From positions 3,596,001 to 3,660,000 of the forward strand of contig NZ_AP022564.1 of NCBI RefSeq assembly GCF_010727125.1: a stretch of DNA of 64,000 bases. The letters are read 5' to 3'. Origin of the DNA: Mycolicibacter terrae (lineage in GTDB: Bacteria > Actinomycetota > Actinomycetes > Mycobacteriales > Mycobacteriaceae). The position numbers and the translations under genes are program-made. Within the stretch, counting starts at the first letter, position 1. Every line of letters starts with the position of its first letter. Positions 49,359 through 57,147 of the stretch are shown piece by piece. Under the pieces are notes generated by a model that worked only from the letters and a program-made list of their open reading frames with translations, ran no database searches and was not told the origin of the DNA.

Positions 49359-50141
49359 TCACCCTCTCTCCGTCGACACGGATTGGTTGAACTCCTCGGA
49401 TGCCAGGCAGCGCGCTTGCTCGGCGACCGCCGCGCGCAAGCTAGCGAAGTCATCCAAACCACGTCCGGCCTCCATAGCGCGCCGCGCCCCACGCACGGCC
49501 AGCGGCGGTTGACCCGCTAGGCGTTCGGCGAATTCGACAGCCGCCGAATCGAGTTCGTCGTCGTCGACCACCCGGTTGACCAGGCCGATCCGCAGCGCCT
49601 CGTCGGCGCCGATCACCTCGCCGAGCAGGATCAATTCCCTGGCTCGCCCCTCCCCGACGATGCGCGGGAGCCGAAACGTCGCCCCCATGTCGGGCAGCAG
49701 ACCGTAGCGGGTCTCGGTCAACCCGACCCTGGCATCGCGGCTGAAGATGCGGAAATCGCAGGCCAGCGCCAGCTGCAGGCCCGCCCCATAGGCGTGGCCA
49801 CGCACCGCGGCGACGCTGGGACAGCCGAGGGTGGGAATCCACTCGAAGGTCCCGGCCACCTGCAAGCCCAGCTCCACGGTCTCATCGTTCAAGGGCTGCT
49901 CGGCGAACGCGGCCAGTGTGCCGGCCATGTCTTCGGCCAGGTCGATGCCCGCACAGAACGACGGCCCGTCGCCGGTGACGACCAGACATCGCAGTGTCTC
50001 GTCGGCCAGCAGCTGCCCGCCGAGCTCAACCAGCTCCGCGCGCATCGCCGGGTTCAGGGCGTTGCGCTTGTGCGGCCGCGCCAACGTGAGCGTGCCGACG
50101 TGGCCGCGCCGGTCATAACGGATGGCCTGATAGTCGCTCAT
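49359..50141 (-). CDS. Enoyl-CoA hydratase/isomerase family protein
   Basis: 260 residues. The crotonase fold is shown by HKRNALNPAM (about 24-33), CAGIDL (oxyanion-hole segment, about 64-69), and VAAVRGHAYGAGLQLALACDFRIF (second oxyanion glycine, about 110-133). The usual hydratase Glu pair is only partly matched: ETRYGLLPDMGATFRLPRIVG contains D in place of one Glu, typical of isomerase or non-hydratase members. The ATG at 50141 is used. The longer reading would run into the GTGACACC palindrome, which I take to be an operator. It is divergent from doxX. Confidence 0.85.
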   Translation of the reverse strand: MSDYQAIRYDRRGHVGTLTLARPHKRNALNPAMRAELVELGGQLLADETLRCLVVTGDGPSFCAGIDLAEDMAGTLAAFAEQPLNDETVELGLQVAGTFEWIPTLGCPSVAAVRGHAYGAGLQLALACDFRIFSRDARVGLTETRYGLLPDMGATFRLPRIVGEGRARELILLGEVIGADEALRIGLVNRVVDDDELDSAAVEFAERLAGQPPLAVRGARRAMEAGRGLDDFASLRAAVAEQARCLASEEFNQSVSTERG

Positions 50142-50170
50142 CCCCTGTAGACGATCCAGCCCCGCCGAAC

Positions 50171-50189
50171 GTGACACCAGCGGTGTCAC
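50171..50189. promoter_or_regulatory. Perfect palindromic operator between hydratase and doxX
   Basis: GTGACACC, AGC, GGTGTCAC: two perfect eight-bp arms around a three-base centre. It lies 30 bp upstream of the hydratase ATG (minus strand) and 58 bp before the DoxX ATG (plus strand), in a 106-bp divergent gap, so it can regulate both. The size and symmetry suit a TetR- or GntR-type dimer. No regulator gene is adjacent, so the binding protein is encoded elsewhere. Confidence 0.55.
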
Positions 50190-50247
50190 ATCCCGCGGCT
50201 CCCGGCCGTCTTACAGAGGGACACCCAAAACGGAAAGGATTGAAACG

Positions 50248-50610
50248 ATGAACAGTGCACTGTGGGCCGCCCAACTCGTCCTGGCCGTGGTATTCGCAGC
50301 ATCCGGCACCGCCAAACTCACGATGCCCCGAGAGCGCCTCCTTGCCACCGGACAAACCGGGGTGGCGATGTTTCCCATGCCGGTGGTGCGTTTCACCGCG
50401 GCGATGGAACTGCTGGCGGCGGTCGGACTCGTGGCGCCGCGGCTCACCGGGGTCGGGCAGGTACTGACTCCGCTGGCCGCCGCGGGATTGTGTGTGGTGA
50501 TGGTCGGCGCCGCTTGGGCGCATTCTCGGCTACAGGAGCCGGCCAGCGTCGCGCTGAACGCCGTGTTGTTCGCGGTGGCGGCCTTCGTCGTGTTCGGAAC
50601 TCTGCTCTGA
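50248..50610 (+). CDS. DoxX-family membrane protein
   Basis: 120 residues with four hydrophobic helices: ALWAAQLVLAVVFAASGTAKL, VVRFTAAMELLAAVGLV, VLTPLAAAGLCVVMVGAAWA and VALNAVLFAVAAFVVFGTLL. The SGTAKL and RFTAAMELLAAVGL segments are typical of DoxX-like proteins; in mycobacteria some act with a membrane oxidoreductase complex in redox stress. GGAAAGGA lies ten bases before the ATG. It is divergent from the enoyl-CoA hydratase across the GTGACACC palindrome. The 253 bp after it contain no convincing gene. Confidence 0.85.
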   Translation: MNSALWAAQLVLAVVFAASGTAKLTMPRERLLATGQTGVAMFPMPVVRFTAAMELLAAVGLVAPRLTGVGQVLTPLAAAGLCVVMVGAAWAHSRLQEPASVALNAVLFAVAAFVVFGTLL

Positions 50611-50863
50611 CCAACGGTGTCGACGTAGCGGGCCCGCGGCGCGTCCTGCCCGACGGCGGTGGCCTGCCGGACTCGCTCCTCGCGCTCGTCGGCGTCGACG
50701 ACGGGCGCGAGTTCGGTGCGCAGCCCCGTTCCGCCGCGTCGAGGGACATGGGGGTTGGTGCCCGACTCTGCGCGACAATTTGCCTTCCCGGGCTGACATA
50801 ACGCTGAAAGTCGCTCAGAGGCGGGCAAAAATCCTGTCGCCCAAGGCCGGGTGCCCCGGACGC

Positions 50864-51640
50864 TCACACCACCAGCGTCTGGGTCGCCAGGCCCGCCGCC
50901 CCGGCGGCATCGAAGACCGTCGTCTGCGTCATCGCCCCGGCCCCGGGCGTCACCAGGGTGCGCGAGTCCATCCCGATCCACGGCCCCACCGGATCCCGGT
51001 GCAGCACCAACGCGAAATCGCAGTTGATCGCCGGATGCTGCGCCGGCGGGGCGCACGCGCTGATCCCGCTACCGGAGTCGCCCACCGTCAGCACCCGCTG
51101 CCACGGCGTCATCGACTCCCCGTTGACCAGCGTCACGTTCGGGCGCGCCCAGGCCCGCGCCGGGCCGTCCGCGGCGAAACCGCCGACCAGAAAGCACCAA
51201 TCGATCGCGGACATGTAGCCGCCGACATGCCAGCCGTCGGGAAACATGAACGCCTGCGCGGCCGGCTCGCTCCCATCCGGCGTGGGCTCGGGAACATCGG
51301 TCGGGAAATCCGCTGAGGCCGCGGCGATCCGCCACGCCCGCCCGATCAGCACCGTGCGCCCGCCGGCCTGCGCGGTCGCCTGCAGCAGCTGCACCCGTTT
51401 GCCGGTGCGGATCTCCTCCACCGCGATGCTCAGCGGCGCCACCGGCACCGGGGTCAGAATGTCGATGCTCACTCGCGCCAGCCGGTGCCCGTCGCGCGGC
51501 TCATAACGCTCCATTTCGCGGGCCAGCAGCGCCGACGGCGGCCCGCCGTGCTGGCTCGCCGCACTCCACGGCCCGGCGGTCAGCGGTGAGCTGTCGAACT
51601 GTCCGGGACCGGTCTGGGTGTAGAACGCCTGGCCATCCAC
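50864..51640 (-). CDS. Acyl-CoA thioesterase-like protein
   Basis: 258 residues with the double hot-dog layout of TesB/4HBT_3-type thioesterases. The first half contains GPWSAASQHGGPPSALLAREME (about 23-44) and VSIDILTPVPVAPL. The second half contains MSAIDWCFLVGGF, ANPxxxLVN-like RPNVTLVNGESMTPW and INCDFALVLHRDPVGPWIGMDS (about 205-226). These hydrolyse acyl-CoA thioesters. The start is a GTG at 51640, with a TANNNT -10 (TAGCCT) seven bases upstream, so the mRNA is probably leaderless. It faces a methyltransferase across a symmetrical 41-bp gap. The substrate chain length is unknown. Confidence 0.8.
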   Translation of the reverse strand: MDGQAFYTQTGPGQFDSSPLTAGPWSAASQHGGPPSALLAREMERYEPRDGHRLARVSIDILTPVPVAPLSIAVEEIRTGKRVQLLQATAQAGGRTVLIGRAWRIAAASADFPTDVPEPTPDGSEPAAQAFMFPDGWHVGGYMSAIDWCFLVGGFAADGPARAWARPNVTLVNGESMTPWQRVLTVGDSGSGISACAPPAQHPAINCDFALVLHRDPVGPWIGMDSRTLVTPGAGAMTQTTVFDAAGAAGLATQTLVV

Positions 51641-51681
51641 GGCTCTCAGGCTAGCGGTCGCGGCCCCCTACGCTGAGAGCC
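51641..51681. promoter_or_regulatory. Mirror-image bidirectional leaderless promoter
   Basis: The 41-bp gap begins GGCTCTCAG (51641-51649) and ends CTGAGAGCC (51673-51681), a perfect nine-bp inverted repeat touching both start codons. Each arm overlaps a TANNNT -10: TAGCCT on the minus strand and TACGCT on the plus strand (51669-51674). Each is followed by GAGAGCC and then GTG or ATG. Both genes therefore appear leaderless and symmetrically controlled. Confidence 0.5.
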
Positions 51682-52527
51682 ATGGTGAACGAGGAACAGC
51701 AGCAGTCCTGGGCAACCCAAGGTGTGGACTGGGTTGACAACGCGGCGATCTTCGAGGCGGCGCTGGCGCCGTTCGCCGATGCGGTGATGCGGGCCGCCGA
51801 CATCAAACCGGGCGCTCGGGTGCTCGACATCGGTAGCGGTGCAGGGACTCTGCTGCAGCAGGCGGCGGCACTCGGGGCGACCCCGGTCGGCGTCGACATC
51901 TCCGAGCCGATGGTGGCCGCGGCCCGTCGGCGGGTGCCGGAGGCCACCGTGTCGCTCGGGGACGCCCAGACGCTCGATCTGCGGGCGGGCGGGCCCGCGT
52001 TTGACCGGGTCATCTCGCGGTTCGGGGTGATGTTCTTCGACGACCCGGTGGCCGCGTTCAGCAACATCCGCAACGCGGCGGCGCCCGGGGCGCGGTTGGC
52101 GTTCGTGTGCTGGCGCGAGGGCGACAACCCGATGTTCTCGGTGGGCGTCGACGTCTTGGCGGCGCGGCTGGAATCACCGCCTGCGCCAGCTGATCCCACC
52201 GCGCCGGGCCCGCTGGCCTTCGGCAACGCCGAGCGGGTGCAGGCCATCCTGGCCGACGCCGGCTGGAGCGACGTCGGCCTGGCGGCGTTCGACGGGGTCT
52301 GCAACTTCAGCATCGACGGCAGCGACGGCGTCGAGGAACGGCTGACGATGATCCTGTCCAACCGCACCGGCCAGCAGGCCCGCACCGAGTTGGCGGACCG
52401 GCTCGGCCCGGACGGGTGGGCTGCGCTCATCGAAGAGCTGCGCGCCGAGCTGCGCCGGCACCGCGTCGACGGGGTGGTGAAGTTCCCCGGCCACACCTGG
52501 GTGGTCACCGCGACCAATCCGGGCTGA
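51682..52527 (+). CDS. Class I SAM-dependent methyltransferase
   Basis: 281 residues. SAM motif I VLDIGSGAGTLLQQAA is at about 48-63, the acidic loop GVDISEPMV at about 71-79, motif III region GDAQTLDL, and FDRVISRFGVMFFDD (motif IV, about 111-125). It belongs to the UbiE/methyltransf_11-like small-molecule group and not to the DNA methylases. An initial WVDNAAIFEAAL is common in these enzymes. The start codon directly follows the mirror-image promoter. The substrate is unknown. It is followed 66 bp later by a thioesterase. Confidence 0.88.
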   Translation: MVNEEQQQSWATQGVDWVDNAAIFEAALAPFADAVMRAADIKPGARVLDIGSGAGTLLQQAAALGATPVGVDISEPMVAAARRRVPEATVSLGDAQTLDLRAGGPAFDRVISRFGVMFFDDPVAAFSNIRNAAAPGARLAFVCWREGDNPMFSVGVDVLAARLESPPAPADPTAPGPLAFGNAERVQAILADAGWSDVGLAAFDGVCNFSIDGSDGVEERLTMILSNRTGQQARTELADRLGPDGWAALIEELRAELRRHRVDGVVKFPGHTWVVTATNPG

Positions 52528-52593
52528 GCACGATCGGAAAACCACGCGCGATAGCGTGACCGATATCGTTTCGCCCACCCCCGAAGGATCCCC

Positions 52594-53397
52594 GTGACTC
52601 CCCACCCCTTCGACCGCGCCATGCAGCTCGAACCCGTCGACGCCGGCGTGGTCCGCGGTGCCACCGAACCGCAGTGGGCCAACATGGTCGGGCCGTTCGG
52701 CGGGATCACCGCGGCGGTGCTGCTGCGCGCCGTCGAATCCCACCCCGACCGCATCGGTGACCCGCTGGCGTTGACGGTCAACTACGCCGCGCCGATCGCC
52801 GACGGCGAGTTCGACATCGCGCTGCGCGCCGCCCGCACCAACCGCAGCAATCAGCACTGGATTCTGGAACTGCGCCAGGGCGACGAGGTCAAGACCACCG
52901 CCACCGCGGTGTTCGGCCTGCACCGCGACACCTGGGCCGACATCGAAGCCCACCCACCGAAAGCCCCTGCCCCCGAAGATATCCCGCGAAGCGCCTTCAT
53001 CGAGTTCATAATCTGGGCCAAGCGCTACGACATGCGTTTCACCGATGGGCCGGTTCCCGAGGAGGGTGTCCACAGCGAGTCGTCGACCACCACACTGTGG
53101 GTGCGCGACGCCGAGCAGCGGCCCCTGGACTTCGCCGCACTGGCCGCGGTCTCCGACATCTTCTATCCGCGGGTGTTCCTGCGCCGCGGCGGCTTCATCC
53201 CGGCCGGCACGATCTCACTGACCACCTACTTCCACGCCGACAAGGCGCAGATCGACGCCGTCGGCGGTGATTTCGTGCTGGGCAGCGCGCACGCCAACGC
53301 CTTCTCCCGCGGCTACTTCGACCAGAGCGCGCACCTGTGGTCGCGCGACGGTGCGCTGCTGACCAGCAGCCATCAGCTCGTGTATTTCAAGGATTGA
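52594..53397 (+). CDS. Acyl-CoA thioesterase
   Basis: 267 residues, GTG start with GAAGGATCCCC upstream. Double hot-dog thioesterase: VGPFGGITAAVLLRAVESHP (about 30-49), LTVNYAAPIADGEFDIALRA (first hot-dog strand set), and in the second half LAAVSDIFYPRVFLR and ISLTTYFHADKAQIDAVGGDF, with Asp and Thr/Ser at the catalytic positions of TesB-like enzymes. Similar proteins in mycobacteria are annotated as acyl-CoA thioesterases. It is probably co-transcribed with the methyltransferase. It is only distantly similar to the thioesterase at 50864. Confidence 0.85.
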   Translation: MTPHPFDRAMQLEPVDAGVVRGATEPQWANMVGPFGGITAAVLLRAVESHPDRIGDPLALTVNYAAPIADGEFDIALRAARTNRSNQHWILELRQGDEVKTTATAVFGLHRDTWADIEAHPPKAPAPEDIPRSAFIEFIIWAKRYDMRFTDGPVPEEGVHSESSTTTLWVRDAEQRPLDFAALAAVSDIFYPRVFLRRGGFIPAGTISLTTYFHADKAQIDAVGGDFVLGSAHANAFSRGYFDQSAHLWSRDGALLTSSHQLVYFKD

Positions 53398-53448
53398 GCG
53401 CCGCGGGGTGAATACCGCGATCGGCACGGTTGAACTACCGTCCCGGGT

Positions 53449-54684
53449 ATGCCCGAGGAACTCGGTGCTCATGCCGATGCCGCGCGAGAACGCGAGGACG
53501 CGCTGGCAGGCCGGCTACGCACGACGACGCACCTGGACCGGGCGTTCGTCGCCGCGGTGCGCGGTGCTGCGCAGGTGGCGCTGCTCGGGCGCCGGCGACT
53601 CGACGGCATCGAGACCGAGATCCGCGACGCACTGGCCAATCAACAAGCGCTGGCGTTGGATACCCCCGCTGGCGCCCGCCAGTTCCAACGGTTCCTGACC
53701 GTCAAGACCCGCGACATCCACCAGGTGGTCGCCGACACCGTGGCGGACAGCCGAGCCCGCGCCGAAGTGGTGCGGTCCCTCAGCGGGGGCTACCGCGTCG
53801 AGGGCGGGCGTGGGCCCGGTGTGCAGGCCGTCGACCACACCGTCAAGAAGGCGCCGAGCAGCGCCGACCAACGCCGGCTCAATCAGGTCGACGCCTTCCG
53901 CGAGGTCTTCGGCCGCGACCCGGTGTCGGCGTCGGACTGGACGACCGCGGCCGCGCTGGATGCGCACACCTACGACCCCAAGTTCCAGGGCGTGGACTCC
54001 GAGGTGCGGGTGGCCCGGATCGATCCGGTGCCCGGGCAGGGCGTGGTGCGCGCGTCGCAGTGGATTCCACAGCGCGATGTCAAGAGCGGCTTCTTCGCCC
54101 GCGACTTCGGCAACGAACGCGGGCCCAATGCGCAGTTTGATCCTGAAGACACCAAGGTCACCACCTACATCGACTATGACAACGGGATCGTGGTGCTGCG
54201 GCAGAACCCGTCCGTCGAACTCAACGACAGCGGTGGCCCCGGAAGAGTGAAAGTCGGTGTCCCCCAGGGTAGTGTCATGCAAGCCCCGGACGGTTCGGTC
54301 CGCATCAAGTACGACGCCGGAAACCCGCTGGTGCCGGGATTCACCAACGACGCCCACGGACCGTTCGGCGACCACCGCTTGAGCGTCAACGGCGACCTGG
54401 TGTTCACCCCAGGCCCCTTGGGTCTGCGCGTGGATGGCACGCGGACGGACTACCCGTCACTGGAGGTGTACCAAGACCTGCCGAACGGAACGACCCGGAC
54501 GGTGTTGATCGATCCCGCCCAGTCCGGCAGCAGCGTGGGCCCCGTGTTCAATCTGCCGTTTCACCACGAGATCGGGCTGGGTAGTTTCACCTTCGATCAG
54601 TTCGACCCCGGAGCGGGGACCGATTTCGGGTCACGATACGCGCCGCCGTCAGCATCAACGAACAACGGCGGAGCGCTGCCCTGA
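53449..54684 (+). CDS. Rv3899c/DUF4226-like mycobacterial protein
   Basis: 411 residues. An N-terminal helical domain (about 1-110, with LDGIETEIRDALANQQALAL) is followed by a linker. A beta-rich domain of about 240 residues follows, beginning SASDWTTAAALDAHTYDPKF, with VARIDPVPGQGVVRASQWIP, VTTYIDYDNGIVVLRQNPSV and a C-terminal GPVFNLPFHH. This matches the layout I recall for the M. tuberculosis Rv3899c group, which is encoded near ESX genes and has no known activity. No signal peptide is seen. Three small membrane proteins follow within 20-50 bp of each other, so this is a four-gene operon. Confidence 0.65.
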   Translation: MPEELGAHADAAREREDALAGRLRTTTHLDRAFVAAVRGAAQVALLGRRRLDGIETEIRDALANQQALALDTPAGARQFQRFLTVKTRDIHQVVADTVADSRARAEVVRSLSGGYRVEGGRGPGVQAVDHTVKKAPSSADQRRLNQVDAFREVFGRDPVSASDWTTAAALDAHTYDPKFQGVDSEVRVARIDPVPGQGVVRASQWIPQRDVKSGFFARDFGNERGPNAQFDPEDTKVTTYIDYDNGIVVLRQNPSVELNDSGGPGRVKVGVPQGSVMQAPDGSVRIKYDAGNPLVPGFTNDAHGPFGDHRLSVNGDLVFTPGPLGLRVDGTRTDYPSLEVYQDLPNGTTRTVLIDPAQSGSSVGPVFNLPFHHEIGLGSFTFDQFDPGAGTDFGSRYAPPSASTNNGGALP

Positions 54685-54704
54685 TTACCGAAAGGAGCTG
54701 CTGA

Positions 54705-55058
54705 ATGCCCAGCGCACTACTGGCCCGCTTCCGTGACATCGACACGGACGTGTGGCGCAGGGCCACCTGGCTCCTGCCGGTCGCCATCCAACCGGTACTG
54801 GCGCTGTTGGTGGGCATCACGTCATTGCTGGTGGACCGGCTGCTGGGACCGCACCTCGGTTTTCGGCCGATTGTCTTGATCGCAACGGCCATTACGACTG
54901 CCCTGTCGGTGGCGTTCGGGGCGATGGTGGCCGTCTGCGGATCGGCGCGTCGTCGTGCCTTCGGCCTCAGCATCATCGGATCCGGGTTGGCCGTGATGAT
55001 CGGTGCCCCCACCTACGCGCTGTTCCTGATGTTGCCCTCAGATGCGGCGGTGAGATGA
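54705..55058 (+). CDS. Small membrane protein (first of paralogous pair)
   Basis: 117 residues, starting 20 bp after the DUF4226-like gene, with AAAGGAGCTGCTGA just before the ATG. Three hydrophobic helices follow an N-terminal DIDTDVWRRATWLLPVAIQP, and a basic loop CGSARRRAFGLSIIGSGLAV precedes the last helix. The next gene has the same plan: DNDVWRTATRSSPIVVQF at the same place and STRRRGVGLGIAGSGIAV before its last helix, so the two are tandem paralogues. No known family. Possible roles are partner or immunity proteins of the upstream product. Confidence 0.75.
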   Translation: MPSALLARFRDIDTDVWRRATWLLPVAIQPVLALLVGITSLLVDRLLGPHLGFRPIVLIATAITTALSVAFGAMVAVCGSARRRAFGLSIIGSGLAVMIGAPTYALFLMLPSDAAVR

Positions 55059-55108
55059 CAGCAGACCACCAGCCCGCAGCTGACTCTCCCACAGAAAGGC
55101 GATAGTGC

Positions 55109-55459
55109 ATGCTACGCACGACACTGTCTCAAATCCGTCTGCAGGACAACGACGTCTGGAGGACCGCCACCCGATCATCGCCGATCGTCGTCCAGTTCGT
55201 GTGGGCTGCGTTGTTCGGCATCGGCTGGCTGCTGGGGCGCCGGCCAGTCGAAAGCCACATCGAGTTTCGCATCTTGGTGACGGTCGCGACTGTCCTGACC
55301 ACAGTCGTCGCGTTGTCGATCGGCAAGGCGCTGTTGCGCAGCGATTCAACTCGTCGCCGCGGCGTGGGTCTGGGGATCGCCGGCTCGGGCATAGCTGTCT
55401 TGGTCGGTGGGTTGGCCTTCGCACTGATCTTCTTGCCCATCGTGGAGCCCGCCTCATGA
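55109..55459 (+). CDS. Small membrane protein (second of paralogous pair)
   Basis: 116 residues with three hydrophobic helices, paralogous to the protein at 54705: same length, the same VWRxATxxxPIVxQ opening and the same RRRxxGLxIxGSGxAV element. GAAAGGCG precedes the ATG by six to seven bases. It overlaps the third membrane gene by four bases (ATGA). Tandem duplication with divergence is clear; function is unknown. Confidence 0.75.
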   Translation: MLRTTLSQIRLQDNDVWRTATRSSPIVVQFVWAALFGIGWLLGRRPVESHIEFRILVTVATVLTTVVALSIGKALLRSDSTRRRGVGLGIAGSGIAVLVGGLAFALIFLPIVEPAS

Positions 55460-55755
55460 GCACCCCGACGCCGGCAGACCGGTACGGCCCACGCGGCTTC
55501 GCCGCTGCGCTGGCCACTATCGCCATCGTCGAAACTGCCACGTGGGCTTGGCTTCCGTATTGGATGATCAACTTGTTCTTCTTCGGTGTGGCCACGGTGG
55601 TAGTCGTGCCGACAGCATTGTTCATGCGCGAAATGCCCGGAGAGATCGGTGAAGTCGGCCGGGGCATGCTCATCGGCTACCTCGCCACGCCGTTGACCAT
55701 CGCGCTAACCGTCATCCCGACGGTGGTGGTCACCCAGCTACTGCATCTGGCCTGA
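55456..55755 (+). CDS. Small membrane protein, third in operon
   Basis: 99 residues, starting at the ATG at 55456 inside the previous gene's stop (ATGA). Two or three hydrophobic helices: AAALATIAIVETATWAWLPYWMINLFFFGVATVVVV (quoted in part as one long region) and YLATPLTIALTVIPTVVVTQLL. It is not obviously paralogous to the two before it, although length and helix count are similar. Its 3' end overlaps the convergent recombinase-like gene by 26 bp. Confidence 0.7.
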   Translation: MSTPTPADRYGPRGFAAALATIAIVETATWAWLPYWMINLFFFGVATVVVVPTALFMREMPGEIGEVGRGMLIGYLATPLTIALTVIPTVVVTQLLHLA

Positions 55756-56503
55756 ACTCACCGGGGCGGCGCGGATCGTCGTATTTGCCGGTGAGCAGCT
55801 TCGACACCGTGGCCGGCTTCCAGTGCCGGCCGGTCGGAGTGCGCTGCCCGGTCGAGTTCAGCACCCGCGCGGTGGCGGCCTGGGTGACACCGCAGCCGTA
55901 CACCAGCCAGCTCGCGTAGAACTTGAGCAGCCCCTTGCGTTGCGACCACGGCACCGACGGCGACGGCAGCACCGGCGGCAGCGAGTGCGCCGCCGTAGTA
56001 CCGCGTTCCGGCAGTCTCCCCACCGCAGGAGTTGCACCGGTTTTGGCCAGCGCCAACTCGATCTCCCGGCTCAGGCTCGTGACACCGGCCACCGCCAGCG
56101 CCGCGCGGTCGAGCTCGTCGACGGTCTGCACTTCCAGCCGCAGCGCCTGGTCGATCTCATTGATTCCGCCGTCGGTGGGCACCCGGAAAAGCTCCCGGTA
56201 AATCAGCAGGTTCAAACCGTGGCGCTGCAGCACCAGACTGAGCCGCCGCAGGTGCTGCTCGCGCAGAAAATCCGGGCCCGGAAACGGCACCCAGACGTCG
56301 ATCCGGCCGGCGATGGCACGGCTCAGTGCATCGACGACGGCCTCGACCTGGGTCAAGTCGTGTTCCCGAGCGGCCGCCCCGTCGTCGAATCCGAAGGTGT
56401 CGACGATGGTGTAGCCTCGCTCGCCGGCGTCGACGGACAAGTCGCCGCGATGGGCCACGGTGTCACGGTCTCCGAGCAGAATGATCGGTGTGGAGTGCGG
56501 CAT
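55730..56503 (-). CDS. Recombinase-like protein under a DNA-damage promoter
   Basis: 257 residues, ATG at 56503 with GGGAGG eight bases upstream. The N-terminal half (about 1-100) reads like a modified serine-recombinase or resolvase core: IILLGDRDTV..., DGAAAREHDLTQVEAVVDAL, and IDVWVPFPGPDFLREQHLRRL in the position of the usual RLSR/L region. No clear catalytic Ser is seen in the expected place. The C-terminus VTQAATARVLNSTGQRTPTG, then WKPATVSKLLTGKYD, matches the recombinase DNA-binding helix. It may be a degenerate or domesticated recombinase. A perfect RecA-NDp/PafBC-type promoter lies upstream. Confidence 0.55.
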   Translation of the reverse strand: MPHSTPIILLGDRDTVAHRGDLSVDAGERGYTIVDTFGFDDGAAAREHDLTQVEAVVDALSRAIAGRIDVWVPFPGPDFLREQHLRRLSLVLQRHGLNLLIYRELFRVPTDGGINEIDQALRLEVQTVDELDRAALAVAGVTSLSREIELALAKTGATPAVGRLPERGTTAAHSLPPVLPSPSVPWSQRKGLLKFYASWLVYGCGVTQAATARVLNSTGQRTPTGRHWKPATVSKLLTGKYDDPRRPGEFRPDAVAG

Positions 56504-56552
56504 CGATACCTCCCGATTCATGAAGCCCCCGTGGGGAAGTGTTGGTGAAAGG

Positions 56553-56575
56553 AATGTATCGGCGACCACCGACAA
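56553..56575 (-). promoter_or_regulatory. RecA-NDp/PafBC-type DNA-damage promoter
   Basis: On the minus strand TTGTCGGTG (56575-56567), eight bases, TACATT (56558-56553). This is an exact match to the mycobacterial damage-response consensus TTGTCRGTG-N8-TANNNT bound by PafBC. Predicted transcription would begin about 43 bases before the recombinase-like ATG at 56503. Confidence 0.75.
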
Positions 56576-56605
56576 GTTCTGGCTGCCGGCAACCGGGGGT
56601 CGCTG

Positions 56606-56899
56606 TCACTCCTCCCGCTCCCCGGCGTTCCACTCGCGGGCAACGGCACGCAACTCAGTGCGCACCGCGGAGCGACGATGCTCCGGGCGGTGATGGCAGT
56701 GGCACATCCAGCAGCTGCACACGTTCGTTCCGGTGTAGACGAATTCCCAGTAACAGCGGCCGATACGGCCGATCGACCAGCCGGGATCGAGCGCGGGCAG
56801 ATCGCAGTCGAGACCACCGCAGGCATGCACCGCACAAACGCGGACTTCACGGCGGGCGAGGCGGACGCGGTAGGGGCTGTGGGCATCGGTACGGGACAC
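56606..56899 (-). CDS. Cys/His-rich small protein
   Basis: 97 residues from a GTG at 56899, chosen because GAGGAG lies seven bases upstream. Basic start (SRTDAHSPYRVRLARREVRV), then a Cys/His cluster: CAVHACGGLDC, later YWEFVYTGTNVCSCWMCHCHHRPEHRR. Seven Cys and several His suggest a metal-binding fold. Similar small genes with a PYRVRLAR-type opening are seen in mycobacterial phages and prophages, as far as I recall, so this may be of phage origin. It lies between the recombinase-like gene and the cluster of tiny genes, all on the minus strand. Confidence 0.5.
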   Translation of the reverse strand: MSRTDAHSPYRVRLARREVRVCAVHACGGLDCDLPALDPGWSIGRIGRCYWEFVYTGTNVCSCWMCHCHHRPEHRRSAVRTELRAVAREWNAGEREE

Positions 56900-57015
56900 A
56901 ACGGTCTCCTCGGACGGGGTAGCCCCCGCCGAGTCCACGGTCGATCCGCGGAGCGGGGGCTACGGCGTGAGCGGGAGACCGCCGGCCGAGAACAGCGCGT
57001 GCATGAGAAAGGATC

Positions 57016-57147
57016 CTACGAGGTGGGGGTGACAGGATCCACCGCCCAGCGATCCGGGGGTGTACGAACGAGGTCAGCAATCCTCACCAGCTGAATGGGG
57101 TCGCGGCGGACTTCAGCGCCCCATCGCGCGGGCGCATCCCAATTCAC
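57016..57147 (-). CDS. 43-aa peptide gene
   Basis: GTG start at 57147 with GGAGGAG five to six bases upstream. It overlaps the preceding gene's stop by GTGA, which supports translation. The peptide NWDAPARWGAEVRRDPIQLV...PPDRW is charged and Trp-containing, with no known family. It is third in a string of tiny coupled genes. Confidence 0.5.
   Translation of the reverse strand: MNWDAPARWGAEVRRDPIQLVRIADLVRTPPDRWAVDPVTPTS

Noticed and set aside
50611..50863. Minus-strand fragment with LRTELAPVVDADEREERVRQ after doxX
   Set aside because: Looks protein-like over about 40 codons but has no start, runs antisense into doxX and matches no family known to me; at best a remnant.
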